Source: Gillisella terrae | Lineage (GTDB): Bacteria > Pseudomonadota > Alphaproteobacteria > Rhizobiales > Rhizobiaceae | Assembly (NCBI RefSeq): GCF_004801395.1 | Contig: NZ_SSOA01000001.1 | Location: forward strand, 496,001 to 560,000 | Length of the DNA: 64,000 bases | Reading direction: 5' to 3' | Shown here: piece after piece, positions 17,125 to 25,864 of the stretch | Layout of the letters: each line of letters opens with the position of its first letter | How positions within the stretch are numbered: position 1 is the first letter of the stretch | Program-made: the position numbers and the translations under genes | Notes under the pieces: model-generated | Told to the model about the DNA's origin: nothing | Seen by the model: the letters and a program-made list of their open reading frames with translations, nothing else | The model's database searches: none

Positions 17125-18000
17125 TCAACCCACCAATTTGGCAGCGTTGTCTGTCAAAAATGCCTTGAGTGACACCAAAGGTATGTTGGCCAGGGTGGCG
17201 GCGTCGTTTGATGCGATGTCGAGATCGCCTGCACGGGTGCCGGTATCAAACGATACCAGCAAAGGAGCCACGTCTGCGGCAATGCCCACGGCCAACAAGC
17301 CGTTGAGCAATTGCTCATCGGTGAGGTTGATCACCTCAATCGGCTTGTCAATCACCTCTGACACCAGCGCGGCAATCTCGCCGTTGGTATAGCTGGCATC
17401 GCCGTTCAGGCTGTAGGTTACGTTGTCGGCCACCGGATTGGCAAGGCCAGCGGCAATGGCGCGGGCAATGTCTTCTCGGGCAATATAGGCGGTTTTGCCG
17501 TCTCCTGCCGATGTGTACCATTGACCATTGCCCACCGCTGGCGGCACAGCCATGAACAGGTTTTCCATGTACCAGCCATTGCGGAAAATGGTGTATGCAA
17601 GGCAGGATGCTTTGATATTGGCTTCGGTGGCTGCATGTTCCGGCGCAAACAAGACTTTCGATGTGTCGGCATTAAGCATGGATGTGTAGAAAATGCGCCC
17701 AACGGAAGCTTGTTTGGCCGCATCAATGGCTGCCTTGTGCTGCTCAATGCGCGCGCCAATGGCATCACTGGAAATCAACAAAAGCCGGTCCACACCCTGA
17801 AAGGCGCTTGCAAGTGTTGCGGGGTTTGCAAAATCGACCGTGCGCAGCTCAACACCTTTGGCGGCAAAGGCTGCCAGTTTGGAGGTATCGCGACTTGCGG
17901 CAATGATGTCTTGTGCAGCAATGCCCTGGCTTTCCAGAAGATGCTTGATGACAAGCCCGCCAAGATTGCCCGAAGCGCCGCTGATTAAAATTTTTGACAT
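17125..18000 (-). CDS. NAD(P)H:quinone oxidoreductase-like protein (QorB/YtfG, NmrA family)
   Basis: A 291-residue Rossmann-fold protein of the NmrA/atypical SDR group: ILISGASGNLGGLVIKHLLE binds the cofactor, followed by DRLLLISSDAIGARIEQHKA and YTIFRNGWYMENLF, both characteristic of YtfG/QorB-type quinone reductases and azoreductase-like relatives. The start at 18000 is chosen over 18012 because it gives the normal N-terminus. It is divergent from an HxlR regulator with 135 bases between, the same arrangement as ytfG/ytfH in enteric bacteria, so it is probably the regulated target and may respond to quinones or electrophiles. Confidence 0.87.
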   Translation of the reverse strand: MSKILISGASGNLGGLVIKHLLESQGIAAQDIIAASRDTSKLAAFAAKGVELRTVDFANPATLASAFQGVDRLLLISSDAIGARIEQHKAAIDAAKQASVGRIFYTSMLNADTSKVLFAPEHAATEANIKASCLAYTIFRNGWYMENLFMAVPPAVGNGQWYTSAGDGKTAYIAREDIARAIAAGLANPVADNVTYSLNGDASYTNGEIAALVSEVIDKPIEVINLTDEQLLNGLLAVGIAADVAPLLVSFDTGTRAGDLDIASNDAATLANIPLVSLKAFLTDNAAKLVG

Positions 18001-18044
18001 GCTCTTTTCCACTTCGTCGATGGGGAGTCTGATAAATATATTGC

Positions 18045-18057
18045 TCTCAATTTGAGA
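18045..18057. promoter_or_regulatory. Palindrome TCTCAA-T-TTGAGA, candidate HxlR operator
   Basis: A perfect 13-base inverted repeat in the divergent region between the QorB-like gene and the HxlR regulator, 45 bases before the QorB start codon. Placement fits shared control of both genes. Confidence 0.55.
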
Positions 18058-18135
18058 CTAAGGCTAAAATGAGCATTCAAAGTCATTTGTAAAGAAGGCA
18101 GTTTTTGTGCTGCTCGTTACCAAAAGGGAACCACC

Positions 18136-18546
18136 ATGCTGCAAGAGGTTAAGCCGGACACTGCGATAAATGGAGGCGCAAAGCCTCTTTCTGCAAAGGA
18201 TATTGAGGATGCCTGCCCGGTTCGCTCGGTGATTTCCCACGTCGGCGACAAATGGTCGACACTGGTGCTGGCTGAATTGGCGCAAAAGCCCTATCGCTTT
18301 GGTGAGCTTCGGCGCTCGATTTCCGATATTTCTCAACGCATGTTGACCCAGACATTGCGAGATTTGCAACGCGATGGCTACGTCAATCGGGAGGTCTTTC
18401 CCACCAAGCCGCCGAGTGTGGAATATAGCCTCACGGAGCTTGGGCAATCGCTGGTGTTTTCTCTAAAGCAATTGATTGATTTTGCGCTTGAAAACCATCC
18501 AAAGGTGGTCGATGCGCGCCGAAAGTTTGATGCTGAAAACGTGTGA
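18136..18546 (+). CDS. HxlR-family transcriptional regulator (YtfH-like)
   Basis: A 136-residue winged-helix regulator. It has the family pattern DACPVRSVISHVGDKWSTLV, where the N-terminal cysteine is the residue that senses oxidants or electrophiles in studied relatives (YodB, QorR, HypR), then RFGELRRSISDISQRMLTQTL as recognition helices and the wing PPSVEYSLTELGQSL. It is divergent from the QorB-like reductase. Redox control by the single conserved cysteine is inference from the family. Confidence 0.9.
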   Translation: MLQEVKPDTAINGGAKPLSAKDIEDACPVRSVISHVGDKWSTLVLAELAQKPYRFGELRRSISDISQRMLTQTLRDLQRDGYVNREVFPTKPPSVEYSLTELGQSLVFSLKQLIDFALENHPKVVDARRKFDAENV

Positions 18547-18556
18547 TAAAAAAGTG

Positions 18557-18580
18557 CAGGCGGGGCATAGGCCCCACCTG
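18557..18580. terminator. Hairpin between convergent HxlR and MFS genes
   Basis: CAGGcGGGGC and GCCCCaCCTG pair with one mismatch around ATAG. It lies between two convergent stop codons and could end both transcripts, though T-runs are short. Confidence 0.6.
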
Positions 18581-18595
18581 TCGTGATAGAAGTGG

Positions 18596-19816
18596 TTATT
18601 TCTGTTGTCCGGAGTTTTTCTCCGTCAAAATCAACAGAAGGGCAGCGGTTGGAAATACAAAGCCAAGCCAGCTTGCGCGCTCCCATCCGCCTGTTGCATA
18701 GGCCCATCCGCCTGCCGCCGAGCCAATGGCTCCGCCGAGGAAAAAGGTGGCCATGTAGATGCCATTGAGGCGGCTTCTGTGTTCAGGGCTCATGGAGTAG
18801 ATAATACGCTGGCCACTGACCAGATTGGCCTGCACCCCGAAATCCAGAATGATGGCCGAGAGCGTCAGCAAGGCCAACCCAAGTGCCGGGTTCAGTTCAA
18901 TGCTGGTTCGGCCCAGTAAAAAGGCAGCCATTCCCATGATCATGGCAGCGATAGACACGGCGCGCGTCAAGCCCTTGTCGGCCATGCGCCCGGCAATGGG
19001 CGAGGCAATGGCACCGGCGGCACCGGCCAGCGCAAAAAGCGCAATGCCATTTTGGCTAAGACCAAAGTGAGGGCTTGAGAGCAAAAGCGGCGTTGTGGTC
19101 CAAAACAGGCTGAACGCGCCAAACATGCCAGCTTGATACAGCGCCCGGCGCTGCAAAATGCGGTTTGTGGTTGCCAGATGCAGCATGGAGGACAAAAGTG
19201 CGCCATAGCTGATCTGGCCATGAGGTTTGCGCTGGGGCAAAGACACACGAAGTACCGCCAGAAGCGCAATCATGGCAATGGCTGAGACAATGTAAACAAT
19301 ATGCCAGGATGAAGCTTCGGCAATAACACTGGCTACGGGTCTTGCCAGCATGATGCCGGTGAGCAATCCGCTCATTACATTGCCAACCACCCGGCCACGA
19401 TAGGCATCCGGGGCCATGCTGGCGGCGAAGGGCACCAGCACCTGCGCCGCTGTTGAGGCCAGCCCAATGGCAAAACAGGCCAGCAGAAACAGACCGGGGT
19501 TGGAAGAGAGGGCAGCGGCCAGCAGGGCAAAGGCTGCCAAGGCCAGAAGCACAAGAATGAGCTTGCGGTTTTCGACCAGATCACCCAGCGGCACCAGCAG
19601 AATGAGACCAAGGCAATAGCCGAGCTGACAGAGCGTGACAATCAAGCCGGTTGCCTGCGGTGAAAAGCCAAGGTCGGCGCTGATCAGACCCGCAAGCGGT
19701 TGACCATAATAGAGATTGGCAGCCACCAGCCCGCAGGCCAGCGCGAAGATAAAGGTTAGCAATGGCGACAGCGCTTTATCCGCGCCATGCGTGAGCAGGG
19801 TTCGTGAAAGAGTCAT
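18596..19816 (-). CDS. MFS transporter (drug/sugar-efflux type)
   Basis: A 406-residue major facilitator with about 12 transmembrane segments. The loop 2-3 motif is LLVPLGDLVENRKLIL, and YRGRVVGNVMSGLLTGIMLAR is the motif C-like region of efflux members. It resembles the YnfM/arabinose-efflux type of proteobacterial MFS proteins. The TetR gene lies immediately upstream on the same strand (58 bases between), so the pair is probably a regulator-pump operon. Substrate unknown. Confidence 0.88.
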   Translation of the reverse strand: MTLSRTLLTHGADKALSPLLTFIFALACGLVAANLYYGQPLAGLISADLGFSPQATGLIVTLCQLGYCLGLILLVPLGDLVENRKLILVLLALAAFALLAAALSSNPGLFLLACFAIGLASTAAQVLVPFAASMAPDAYRGRVVGNVMSGLLTGIMLARPVASVIAEASSWHIVYIVSAIAMIALLAVLRVSLPQRKPHGQISYGALLSSMLHLATTNRILQRRALYQAGMFGAFSLFWTTTPLLLSSPHFGLSQNGIALFALAGAAGAIASPIAGRMADKGLTRAVSIAAMIMGMAAFLLGRTSIELNPALGLALLTLSAIILDFGVQANLVSGQRIIYSMSPEHRSRLNGIYMATFFLGGAIGSAAGGWAYATGGWERASWLGFVFPTAALLLILTEKNSGQQK

Positions 19817-19874
19817 TGGATTTCACTTTTCAAAGGTTGGCTCGTCCCGAGGGAGACAGGCGAGAAAACAGTCT

Positions 19875-20495
19875 CTAGTCCAGAAGTTTCATGGCCATAT
19901 CAGCCACGTCTTGCATGTCGGATTCCGTGGTTTGGCCGGTTTTGCCCACCACCCGCATACCCATGGACAGGCAAAGCAGGCTGCGAGCGGCTGCATTGGC
20001 TTCGAGATCGGCGCGTATCGACCCATCGCGCTGTCCCGCCACAATCTGTTCTTTCAAGCGCAGATGGTTGGCGGAAAAGGCCTTGCTGACATGCGCGGCC
20101 GCTTCCGCATCCAGCAAGGACAAATCATTGGCACCGCCCACCACCAGGCAGCCGCGCCGCCCAATTGCGCCGTGTGAGCTTTCGGCATAATGGGCCAAAA
20201 TGGCCCGCAATTTCTCTCGCCCGGTGGCAAGTGGGGCAAGCCGCTGCTGGATAAGCCCATTGCGCACCGACCAATAGCGATCAAAGGCGCGCAGGAAAAG
20301 GCCGCGCTTATCGCCAAAGGCCTTGTATATGCTGCCAGCCGTCAGCCCCGTTGCTGCCGTGAGGTCGCTGATTGAGGTTGCCTGATAGCCTCGCTCGGAA
20401 AACACGATCAATGCAGCATCAAGCGCTGCATCCATGTCAAATTCACGGGGCCGGCCGGCTGCACGGGCCGATTTTTCTGTCTGTTGTTCTGTCAT
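19875..20495 (-). CDS. TetR-family regulator of the adjacent MFS gene
   Basis: A 206-residue TetR protein. The N-terminal helix-turn-helix reads ALIVFSERGYQATSISDLTA then TGLTAGSIYKAFGDKRGLFL. The C-terminal domain has RRGCLVVGGANDL, as in the TetR_C_16/AcrR-like group. The ATG at 20495 is preferred; an upstream in-frame start would cross a putative operator. A 16-base near-palindrome lies 13 bases before this start, consistent with autoregulation of the operon with the MFS pump. Confidence 0.88.
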   Translation of the reverse strand: MTEQQTEKSARAAGRPREFDMDAALDAALIVFSERGYQATSISDLTAATGLTAGSIYKAFGDKRGLFLRAFDRYWSVRNGLIQQRLAPLATGREKLRAILAHYAESSHGAIGRRGCLVVGGANDLSLLDAEAAAHVSKAFSANHLRLKEQIVAGQRDGSIRADLEANAAARSLLCLSMGMRVVGKTGQTTESDMQDVADMAMKLLD

Positions 20496-20507
20496 GACTG
20501 AATAATA

Positions 20508-20523
20508 GGAAACGATCATTTCC
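20508..20523. promoter_or_regulatory. Near-perfect palindrome, candidate TetR operator
   Basis: GGAAACGATCATTTCC is symmetric except for one pair. It lies 13 bases upstream of the TetR start codon, the usual place for an autoregulatory operator. Confidence 0.55.
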
Positions 20524-20570
20524 AAATCAAGTAAAAAAATGCCCGCCGTGGTGTTTGGCGGGCATTTTGT

Positions 20571-21284
20571 TCAAGCCGACATTTTGAGCCGCTGTTGCGA
20601 AAGGGAATAATCAACCGCAGACTGGCAATGGATTGTGGTGGAATCAAAGCCGGGCAGCACCAGGTCGTCAGGGTTCAACAGCAGGCAGATTTCGGTGCAG
20701 CCGAGAATAACGCAATCGGCACCCTCTGCCTTGGCTTTGTCAATAATGGCCAGATAGGCCTCGCGGGATTGGTCTTTAACGCTGCCGCAGCAAAGCTCGT
20801 CAAAAATAACGTTATGCACGGTTTGGCGATCATCGGCGGCTGGCACCATGGGCTGCAAGCCAAGGCTGGTCATGCGATCAGTGTAAAAGCCGTGCTCCAT
20901 GGTATAGCGCGTGGCCAAAAGCAGCGGACGCTTGAAGCCTGCGGCTTTGATGGCAGCGGCTGTTTCATCAACAATATGGATCAGCGGCACATTCACACGA
21001 GCGGCGACCGCATCCGCAATCAGGTGCATGGTATTGGTGCAGATCAGCACGCATTCGGCTCCGGCGCGCTCCAGTGCGGCTGCGGCATCGCCCAGCGCTT
21101 TTTCGGCCAGATCCCAGCGGCCTGCTTTTTGAAAGCTGACGATTTCGGCAAAATTGACAGAGCGCATGACAATTTCAGCAGAGGCAAGGCCGCCAAGTTC
21201 CGCCCGCACCGCTTCGTTGATCAGCCGATAATAGACTGCTGAACTTTCGAAACTCATCCCACCAATCAGGCCAATCATCCGCAT
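20571..21284 (-). CDS. Aspartate/glutamate racemase-family protein
   Basis: A 237-residue cofactor-independent racemase-fold enzyme. Both catalytic cysteines are visible: Cys in LICTNTMHLIAD (about residue 82) and Cys in VILGCTEICLLL (about 197). IGLIGGMSFESSAVYYRLIN opens the chain as in YgeA/aspartate racemases. It is divergent from an Lrp/AsnC regulator, suggesting amino-acid responsive control. Whether it acts on Asp, Glu or another amino acid cannot be told. Confidence 0.9.
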   Translation of the reverse strand: MRMIGLIGGMSFESSAVYYRLINEAVRAELGGLASAEIVMRSVNFAEIVSFQKAGRWDLAEKALGDAAAALERAGAECVLICTNTMHLIADAVAARVNVPLIHIVDETAAAIKAAGFKRPLLLATRYTMEHGFYTDRMTSLGLQPMVPAADDRQTVHNVIFDELCCGSVKDQSREAYLAIIDKAKAEGADCVILGCTEICLLLNPDDLVLPGFDSTTIHCQSAVDYSLSQQRLKMSA

Positions 21285-21456
21285 TGCTCAAATTCCTGTG
21301 CTGCATTTTGAAGATGCGATTATCATGCAGCCATTCGGGTGAATGCGGTTTGCAAAGTTTGGAAAAAATCCCCCGTGCGATGCAAATAAAATGCGCTATA
21401 ATCCATCAAGGCGCGCCAGATTTGCGCAGTGGTTTTGAATGGCAGGAGGTTTAAGC

Positions 21457-21921
21457 GTGCTGGACGATAGAGACCGGAAAATATTGGATGTGCTACAACG
21501 TGACGCTGCCATTGCCGTAAGTGACCTTGCGGATCAGGTTTCTCTCTCCATCTCGGCCTGTTCGCGGCGCATTCAGCGATTGGAAGAGGGAGGCTATATC
21601 GAGCGGCGCATTGCTGTGCTGAATCGTGAGAAAGTCGGCGTACCCACGACGGTCTACGCCTTGGTCAAGACCGCGCATCACACCGATGAATGGACGGAGG
21701 AATTTCGCCGCGCTATTGGTGATATTGCCGAGATTGTTGAGGCGCACCGCCTGACGGGGCATCACGACTATATCTTGAAAATCGTGCTGCCACGGGTGGA
21801 GCATTATGATGTCGTCTATCGCCGACTTGTGCGCCGAATTGAGCTTTTTGATGTGTCCGCCTCTATTTCCATGGAAACCATGAAGAGCGGCAGTGCTGTG
21901 CCTGTTGATTATGCGGTTTAG
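21457..21921 (+). CDS. Lrp/AsnC-family regulator
   Basis: A 154-residue feast/famine regulator: LDDRDRKILDVLQRDAAIAV leads into the helix-turn-helix (LSISACSRRIQRLEEGGYIE), followed by the RAM ligand-binding domain (VYALVKT, LTGHHDYILKIVL). The GTG at 21457 is taken as start because a strong CAGGAGG lies 8 bases upstream; an ATG at 21439 would place that site inside the coding region. Divergent from the racemase gene, 172 bases apart. Probably senses an amino acid and controls its neighbour. Confidence 0.9.
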   Translation: MLDDRDRKILDVLQRDAAIAVSDLADQVSLSISACSRRIQRLEEGGYIERRIAVLNREKVGVPTTVYALVKTAHHTDEWTEEFRRAIGDIAEIVEAHRLTGHHDYILKIVLPRVEHYDVVYRRLVRRIELFDVSASISMETMKSGSAVPVDYAV

Positions 21922-21987
21922 GGGCTCGGCCCAGCCCGGAACGCCTGAAAGGAGCGTTCCGGATCGGGGGATGGTTGAGCCATGGGA

Positions 21988-22185
21988 TCAGCCGGTGAAT
22001 TCATTGCGATGATGCTCATGAGGATACATCTGGTCGCTGTTGTTCTGAGCTGTTTTATCGGTTGTGGAGGTGGTTTGGGTCACGGTTGCCTGCGGCGGGG
22101 TGTGCTTATCCTGCACAGGGGCGGCATAAGAGGCCGATGCACCGGCAAGAGTTGCGATCACGGCGGAGATCAGAAGCGTTTTCAT
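21988..22185 (-). CDS. Small secreted protein, low complexity, unknown function
   Basis: A 65-residue product with a signal peptide (MKTLLISAVIATLAGASASY, cleavage expected after AlaSerTyrAla) and a short mature part rich in Thr, Gln and His (TVTQTTSTTDKTAQNN, YPHEHHRNEF). GGAG lies 8 bases before the ATG. No family recognised. The mature part is probably disordered. Confidence 0.6.
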   Translation of the reverse strand: MKTLLISAVIATLAGASASYAAPVQDKHTPPQATVTQTTSTTDKTAQNNSDQMYPHEHHRNEFTG

Positions 22186-22197
22186 GATAAACTCCAT

Positions 22198-22512
22198 ATG
22201 TTTAATATGTATGTTTTTTAATCAAACCATTCGGTTCGATGAATTTAAATTGGGCTTTTCATTTCGAGAATTCAAGCGCGGTTCGTTTCATTCCGCTGCA
22301 TCGCAGCATTGCGTTTTTGCGACTTGTCAAAAAAAGACGAGTTTAAAAAATTGAAAACACTGACCATTTTCGTTTTTTTTGTTTGGTTTTGTTGGCTGGA
22401 GGCCTGCCCTTGCGGCAATCTCACGTCTTTTTGACAGCTGGGCAGGTTTGATAAAATCATGAGCATGACAAAAGCCGCTTGACGTCCTCATTTAATCATC
22501 TTAATAGGAACC
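22198..22512. other. AT-rich intergenic region without a gene
   Basis: About 315 bases between the divergent small secreted gene and the TetR gene upstream of ilvC. There are T-rich and A-rich runs but I see no gene, repeat family or clear hairpin apart from the operator-like palindrome at its right edge. Confidence 0.5.
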
Positions 22513-22526
22513 GTACCGTACGGTAC
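22513..22526. promoter_or_regulatory. Perfect palindrome GTACCGTACGGTAC, candidate TetR operator
   Basis: A 14-base perfect palindrome 21 bases before the GTG start of the TetR gene; it is embedded in three CCGTA/CGGTA pentamers. The size and position suggest autoregulation, and possibly control of ilvC through read-through. Confidence 0.6.
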
Positions 22527-22547
22527 CTTTTTTGGAGGAGTGTTCTC

Positions 22548-23186
22548 GTGTCAGTCGATACCATGCCAGCAGCGGAGTTTTCCCCGCGCCAGAGCGCCGT
22601 TCTGGCAGAAGCTCTGCGGCTTTTGGTGGACGGAGGCGATAAAGCCCTGACAACGGCGGGGCTTGCCCGCGCTGCCAATTGCTCCAAGGAAAGCCTCTAT
22701 AAATGGTTTGGTGATCGCGACGGCTTGTTGTCGGCGATGATTTCCTATCAGGCCAGCAAGGTGCGCACCTTTGAGCGCTCCGGCGAGCGCCTTTCTCCCC
22801 AAACCCTGATCGAACATCTTGAGCTTTTTGCCCGCGATTTGCTGGATGTCTTGTCCGGCGATATTTCGCTGGCGCTCAATCGGCTTGCCATTGGCCAAAC
22901 CAGCCGTGATGGCTCCAAGCTTGGCGAGATGCTGCTTTTGCGCGGTCGCCGCCAGATTGACCGGCGCGCGCGGGCTTTGCTCGATTCTGGTCGGCGTGAC
23001 GGCCTTCTGCGCTTCGATGACGGCGACGAAGCCTACCACACCTTATACGGGCTGATCGTTTCCGATTTGCACGTTCGCCTTTTGCTGGGCGAAAAGCCTG
23101 AGCCAAAAACATTCGACACCCGTGCACGCAAGGCCATCACAGCCTTTCTTGTGCTGCATGGCACCGATAAGACATCGCCAGCGTAA
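22548..23186 (+). CDS. TetR-family regulator upstream of ilvC
   Basis: A 212-residue TetR protein: ALRLLVDGGDKALTTAGLAR then ANCSKESLYKWFGDRDGLLS form the DNA-binding domain. The ligand domain matches the AefR-like C-terminal type (LALNRLAIGQTSRDGSKLGE). The GTG at 22548 is chosen because GGAGGAG lies 7 bases upstream. ilvC starts 61 bases after the stop on the same strand. The neighbourhood suggests a link to branched-chain amino acid synthesis, but cotranscription is not shown and the ligand is unknown. Confidence 0.87.
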   Translation: MSVDTMPAAEFSPRQSAVLAEALRLLVDGGDKALTTAGLARAANCSKESLYKWFGDRDGLLSAMISYQASKVRTFERSGERLSPQTLIEHLELFARDLLDVLSGDISLALNRLAIGQTSRDGSKLGEMLLLRGRRQIDRRARALLDSGRRDGLLRFDDGDEAYHTLYGLIVSDLHVRLLLGEKPEPKTFDTRARKAITAFLVLHGTDKTSPA

Positions 23187-23223
23187 GCATCGCTGGTGCG
23201 AAGAAAACCGTTCTAACACCTGA

Positions 23224-24267
<1,044 letters not shown>

Positions 24268-24330
24268 TCCAGACAGAAGGTTCTTGGCGCTCCAAGTTTT
24301 CCTGTTTGCGTGCCTATGGCATCGCGGGGG

Positions 24331-24402
24331 ATCGCCAAGAACGAGCTGGTTGACAAGGCCCGCAATTAATCTTGACTTGAAGGGTTCTTGCGCCGCCACG
24401 CG
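24331..24402 (+). pseudogene. Duplicated 3' tail of ilvC (fragment)
   Basis: Bases 24331-24372 repeat 24229-24270, the last codons of ilvC, with a few substitutions: the intact gene ends [12 protein letters not shown] and the copy reads IAKNELVDKARN followed by TAA. Similarity continues past the stop (ggttcttg on both sides). The offset is 102 bases. It looks like a tandem duplication or the relic of recombination with a second ilvC allele. It has no start codon and is not expected to be translated on its own. Confidence 0.8.
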
Positions 24403-24427
24403 TTGTTAGAACCGGAATAAGACAGTC

Positions 24428-24464
24428 AAAAATGGCAGCGGAGATCGTCTTCGCTGCCATTTTT
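24428..24464 (+). terminator. Strong Rho-independent terminator after ilvC
   Basis: AAAAATGGCAGCG (24428-24440) pairs perfectly with CGCTGCCATTTTT (24452-24464). The T-run on one side and the A-run on the other make it usable from both strands. It closes the ilvC transcript. Confidence 0.85.
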
Positions 24465-24531
24465 GTATCAGGTCGTTCTTTCTTGTTATCCACTTTCGAT
24501 GGCGTTTGCCGCTTTGCGGCGCTGATAAGCT

Positions 24532-25449
24532 TTATGCTTGGCTATTTGCTGTGGGCTGCTTGCCCTCTAATGTGCAGGCAACCGCCGCCTCGAAATCCGC
24601 CATGGTTTTCAGGTAGCGCGTTCCGGCCACACAATCGGCGTCAGAAAAGCCGCGGCCGCCCAGCCATAGTTCAACATGTTCCGGCAATGCCTGCCGGATT
24701 TTGTTGATTTCGCGTAGTCCCTTGTGGGAGCGGGCATTTTGCGAGCCGAGGCAAACAATAGACGCGCCAATGTTTTGTGCTGCTATGGCAATGTCTTTTG
24801 CGGGCAGTTGTGCGCCAAGGTAATGGCTTTGTAAGCCGTGGCCCTGTGCCAATAGGGCGGCAATGAGCGTACCGAGTTCATGTAATTCACCCTCTGGCGT
24901 GGTGAAAATGATGTGGAGGGGAGTGTTGCCCGGTGCCAGCATTTTCATGCCATTGCCCAGCAGGGAGCGAATGATAGCGGATACCATATGTTCTGCTGCC
25001 ACGCTAAGGTCACCGCTGGCCCAGCGCTGCCCCACCTCATGCATCAGTGGAATCACCACATCCTTCGAAAAGTCAATCGGTCCCAGCGCGAAATAGCGGC
25101 TGCTGAGCAGGCGCTCAAGCTCGCGACTATCAAGCGTAGCCAATGCGGCAAATATCGGGCTTAGACCATCCAGCGTTTTCCGCGCGCTCACAATCGCCTG
25201 TAGATCCTGTATGGATAAAGAGGCAATTTTGCCGACCCGATACCCAAGATCCACGCAGGATTTCATCAGGCAAAGCTTGGTGAGATGTTCACGATTGTAT
25301 GTTCTTCGGCCTGTTTCGCTCTGTTGCGGTAAAACCGCACCGTAGCGTCGCTCCCATGCGTGCAGAACCAGCTTCGAGATGCCAGTCACCTCCATGACTT
25401 CCCGCAGACTGAACGAATCCTTTTGTTCTTGGTTCCGGTCATCAAGCAT
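24532..25449 (-). CDS. MerR-family regulator with B12-binding domain (CarH/LitR-like)
   Basis: A 305-residue protein. Residues 12-75 are a MerR winged helix (SLREVMEVTGISKLVLHAWE, RRYGAVLPQQ). Residues 95-170 form the helical bundle that caps cobalamin, with the Trp-x9-Glu-His motif (W143, E153, H154). Residues 178-300 form the B12-binding Rossmann domain with E-x-H-x-x-G (E188, H190, G193), whose His is the lower axial ligand, and a GG near the end (LWLGGRGF). These are the marks of adenosylcobalamin photoreceptors that repress DNA in the dark. The ATG at 25449 is preferred. Divergent from a double-PAS chemoreceptor. Light sensing is inference. Confidence 0.83.
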   Translation of the reverse strand: MLDDRNQEQKDSFSLREVMEVTGISKLVLHAWERRYGAVLPQQSETGRRTYNREHLTKLCLMKSCVDLGYRVGKIASLSIQDLQAIVSARKTLDGLSPIFAALATLDSRELERLLSSRYFALGPIDFSKDVVIPLMHEVGQRWASGDLSVAAEHMVSAIIRSLLGNGMKMLAPGNTPLHIIFTTPEGELHELGTLIAALLAQGHGLQSHYLGAQLPAKDIAIAAQNIGASIVCLGSQNARSHKGLREINKIRQALPEHVELWLGGRGFSDADCVAGTRYLKTMADFEAAVACTLEGKQPTANSQA

Positions 25450-25864
25450 GTCTGATCTCGTCGATATACAGAACGAACCTATCGGGAGGAATTGTGTTTT
25501 CTTGTATATTCCTGTTCCCTTAAATTTCCGTATCAATCCCGATGTAGATCTTTCATCGGTCGATTATTAAATTTAAGCGCAATATATAATAGATCATTTG
25601 TATTTTTAAATTTGACACTTGCTAATTTTCTTTGTTATTTTGAAATATTTACTTTCTGTTTCGGCTTCTTTTCGAGTTTATATATAAAATTTTAATGAAA
25701 AAATCAGAATACATTTCAGCATATTTGTAAAATCAGAAAGATATACAATATTTCCTTGAATTAAATATTAGTAAGAAATTGTATATATATGTATGACAGG
25801 ATTTGGAACAGTGCAGCCAATGAGTGCAATCATCACTTAACAGATCAGCTTTGGAGATTTGGCT
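25450..25864. promoter_or_regulatory. AT-rich divergent control region with repeated TGTATA/TATACA
   Basis: This 415-base region between the B12-binding regulator and the PAS chemoreceptor is very AT-rich and has no gene. TATACA occurs at 25465-25470 and 25742-25747 and its complement TGTATA at 25503-25508 and 25780-25785, two near each gene. They could be operator half-sites, but such motifs are also expected by chance in AT-rich DNA. Confidence 0.4.

Noticed and set aside
22272..22466. 64-codon minus-strand frame in the AT-rich region before the TetR gene
   Set aside because: No ribosome site, biased Asn/Lys/Gln composition expected from AT-rich DNA, and it overlaps probable promoter sequence.
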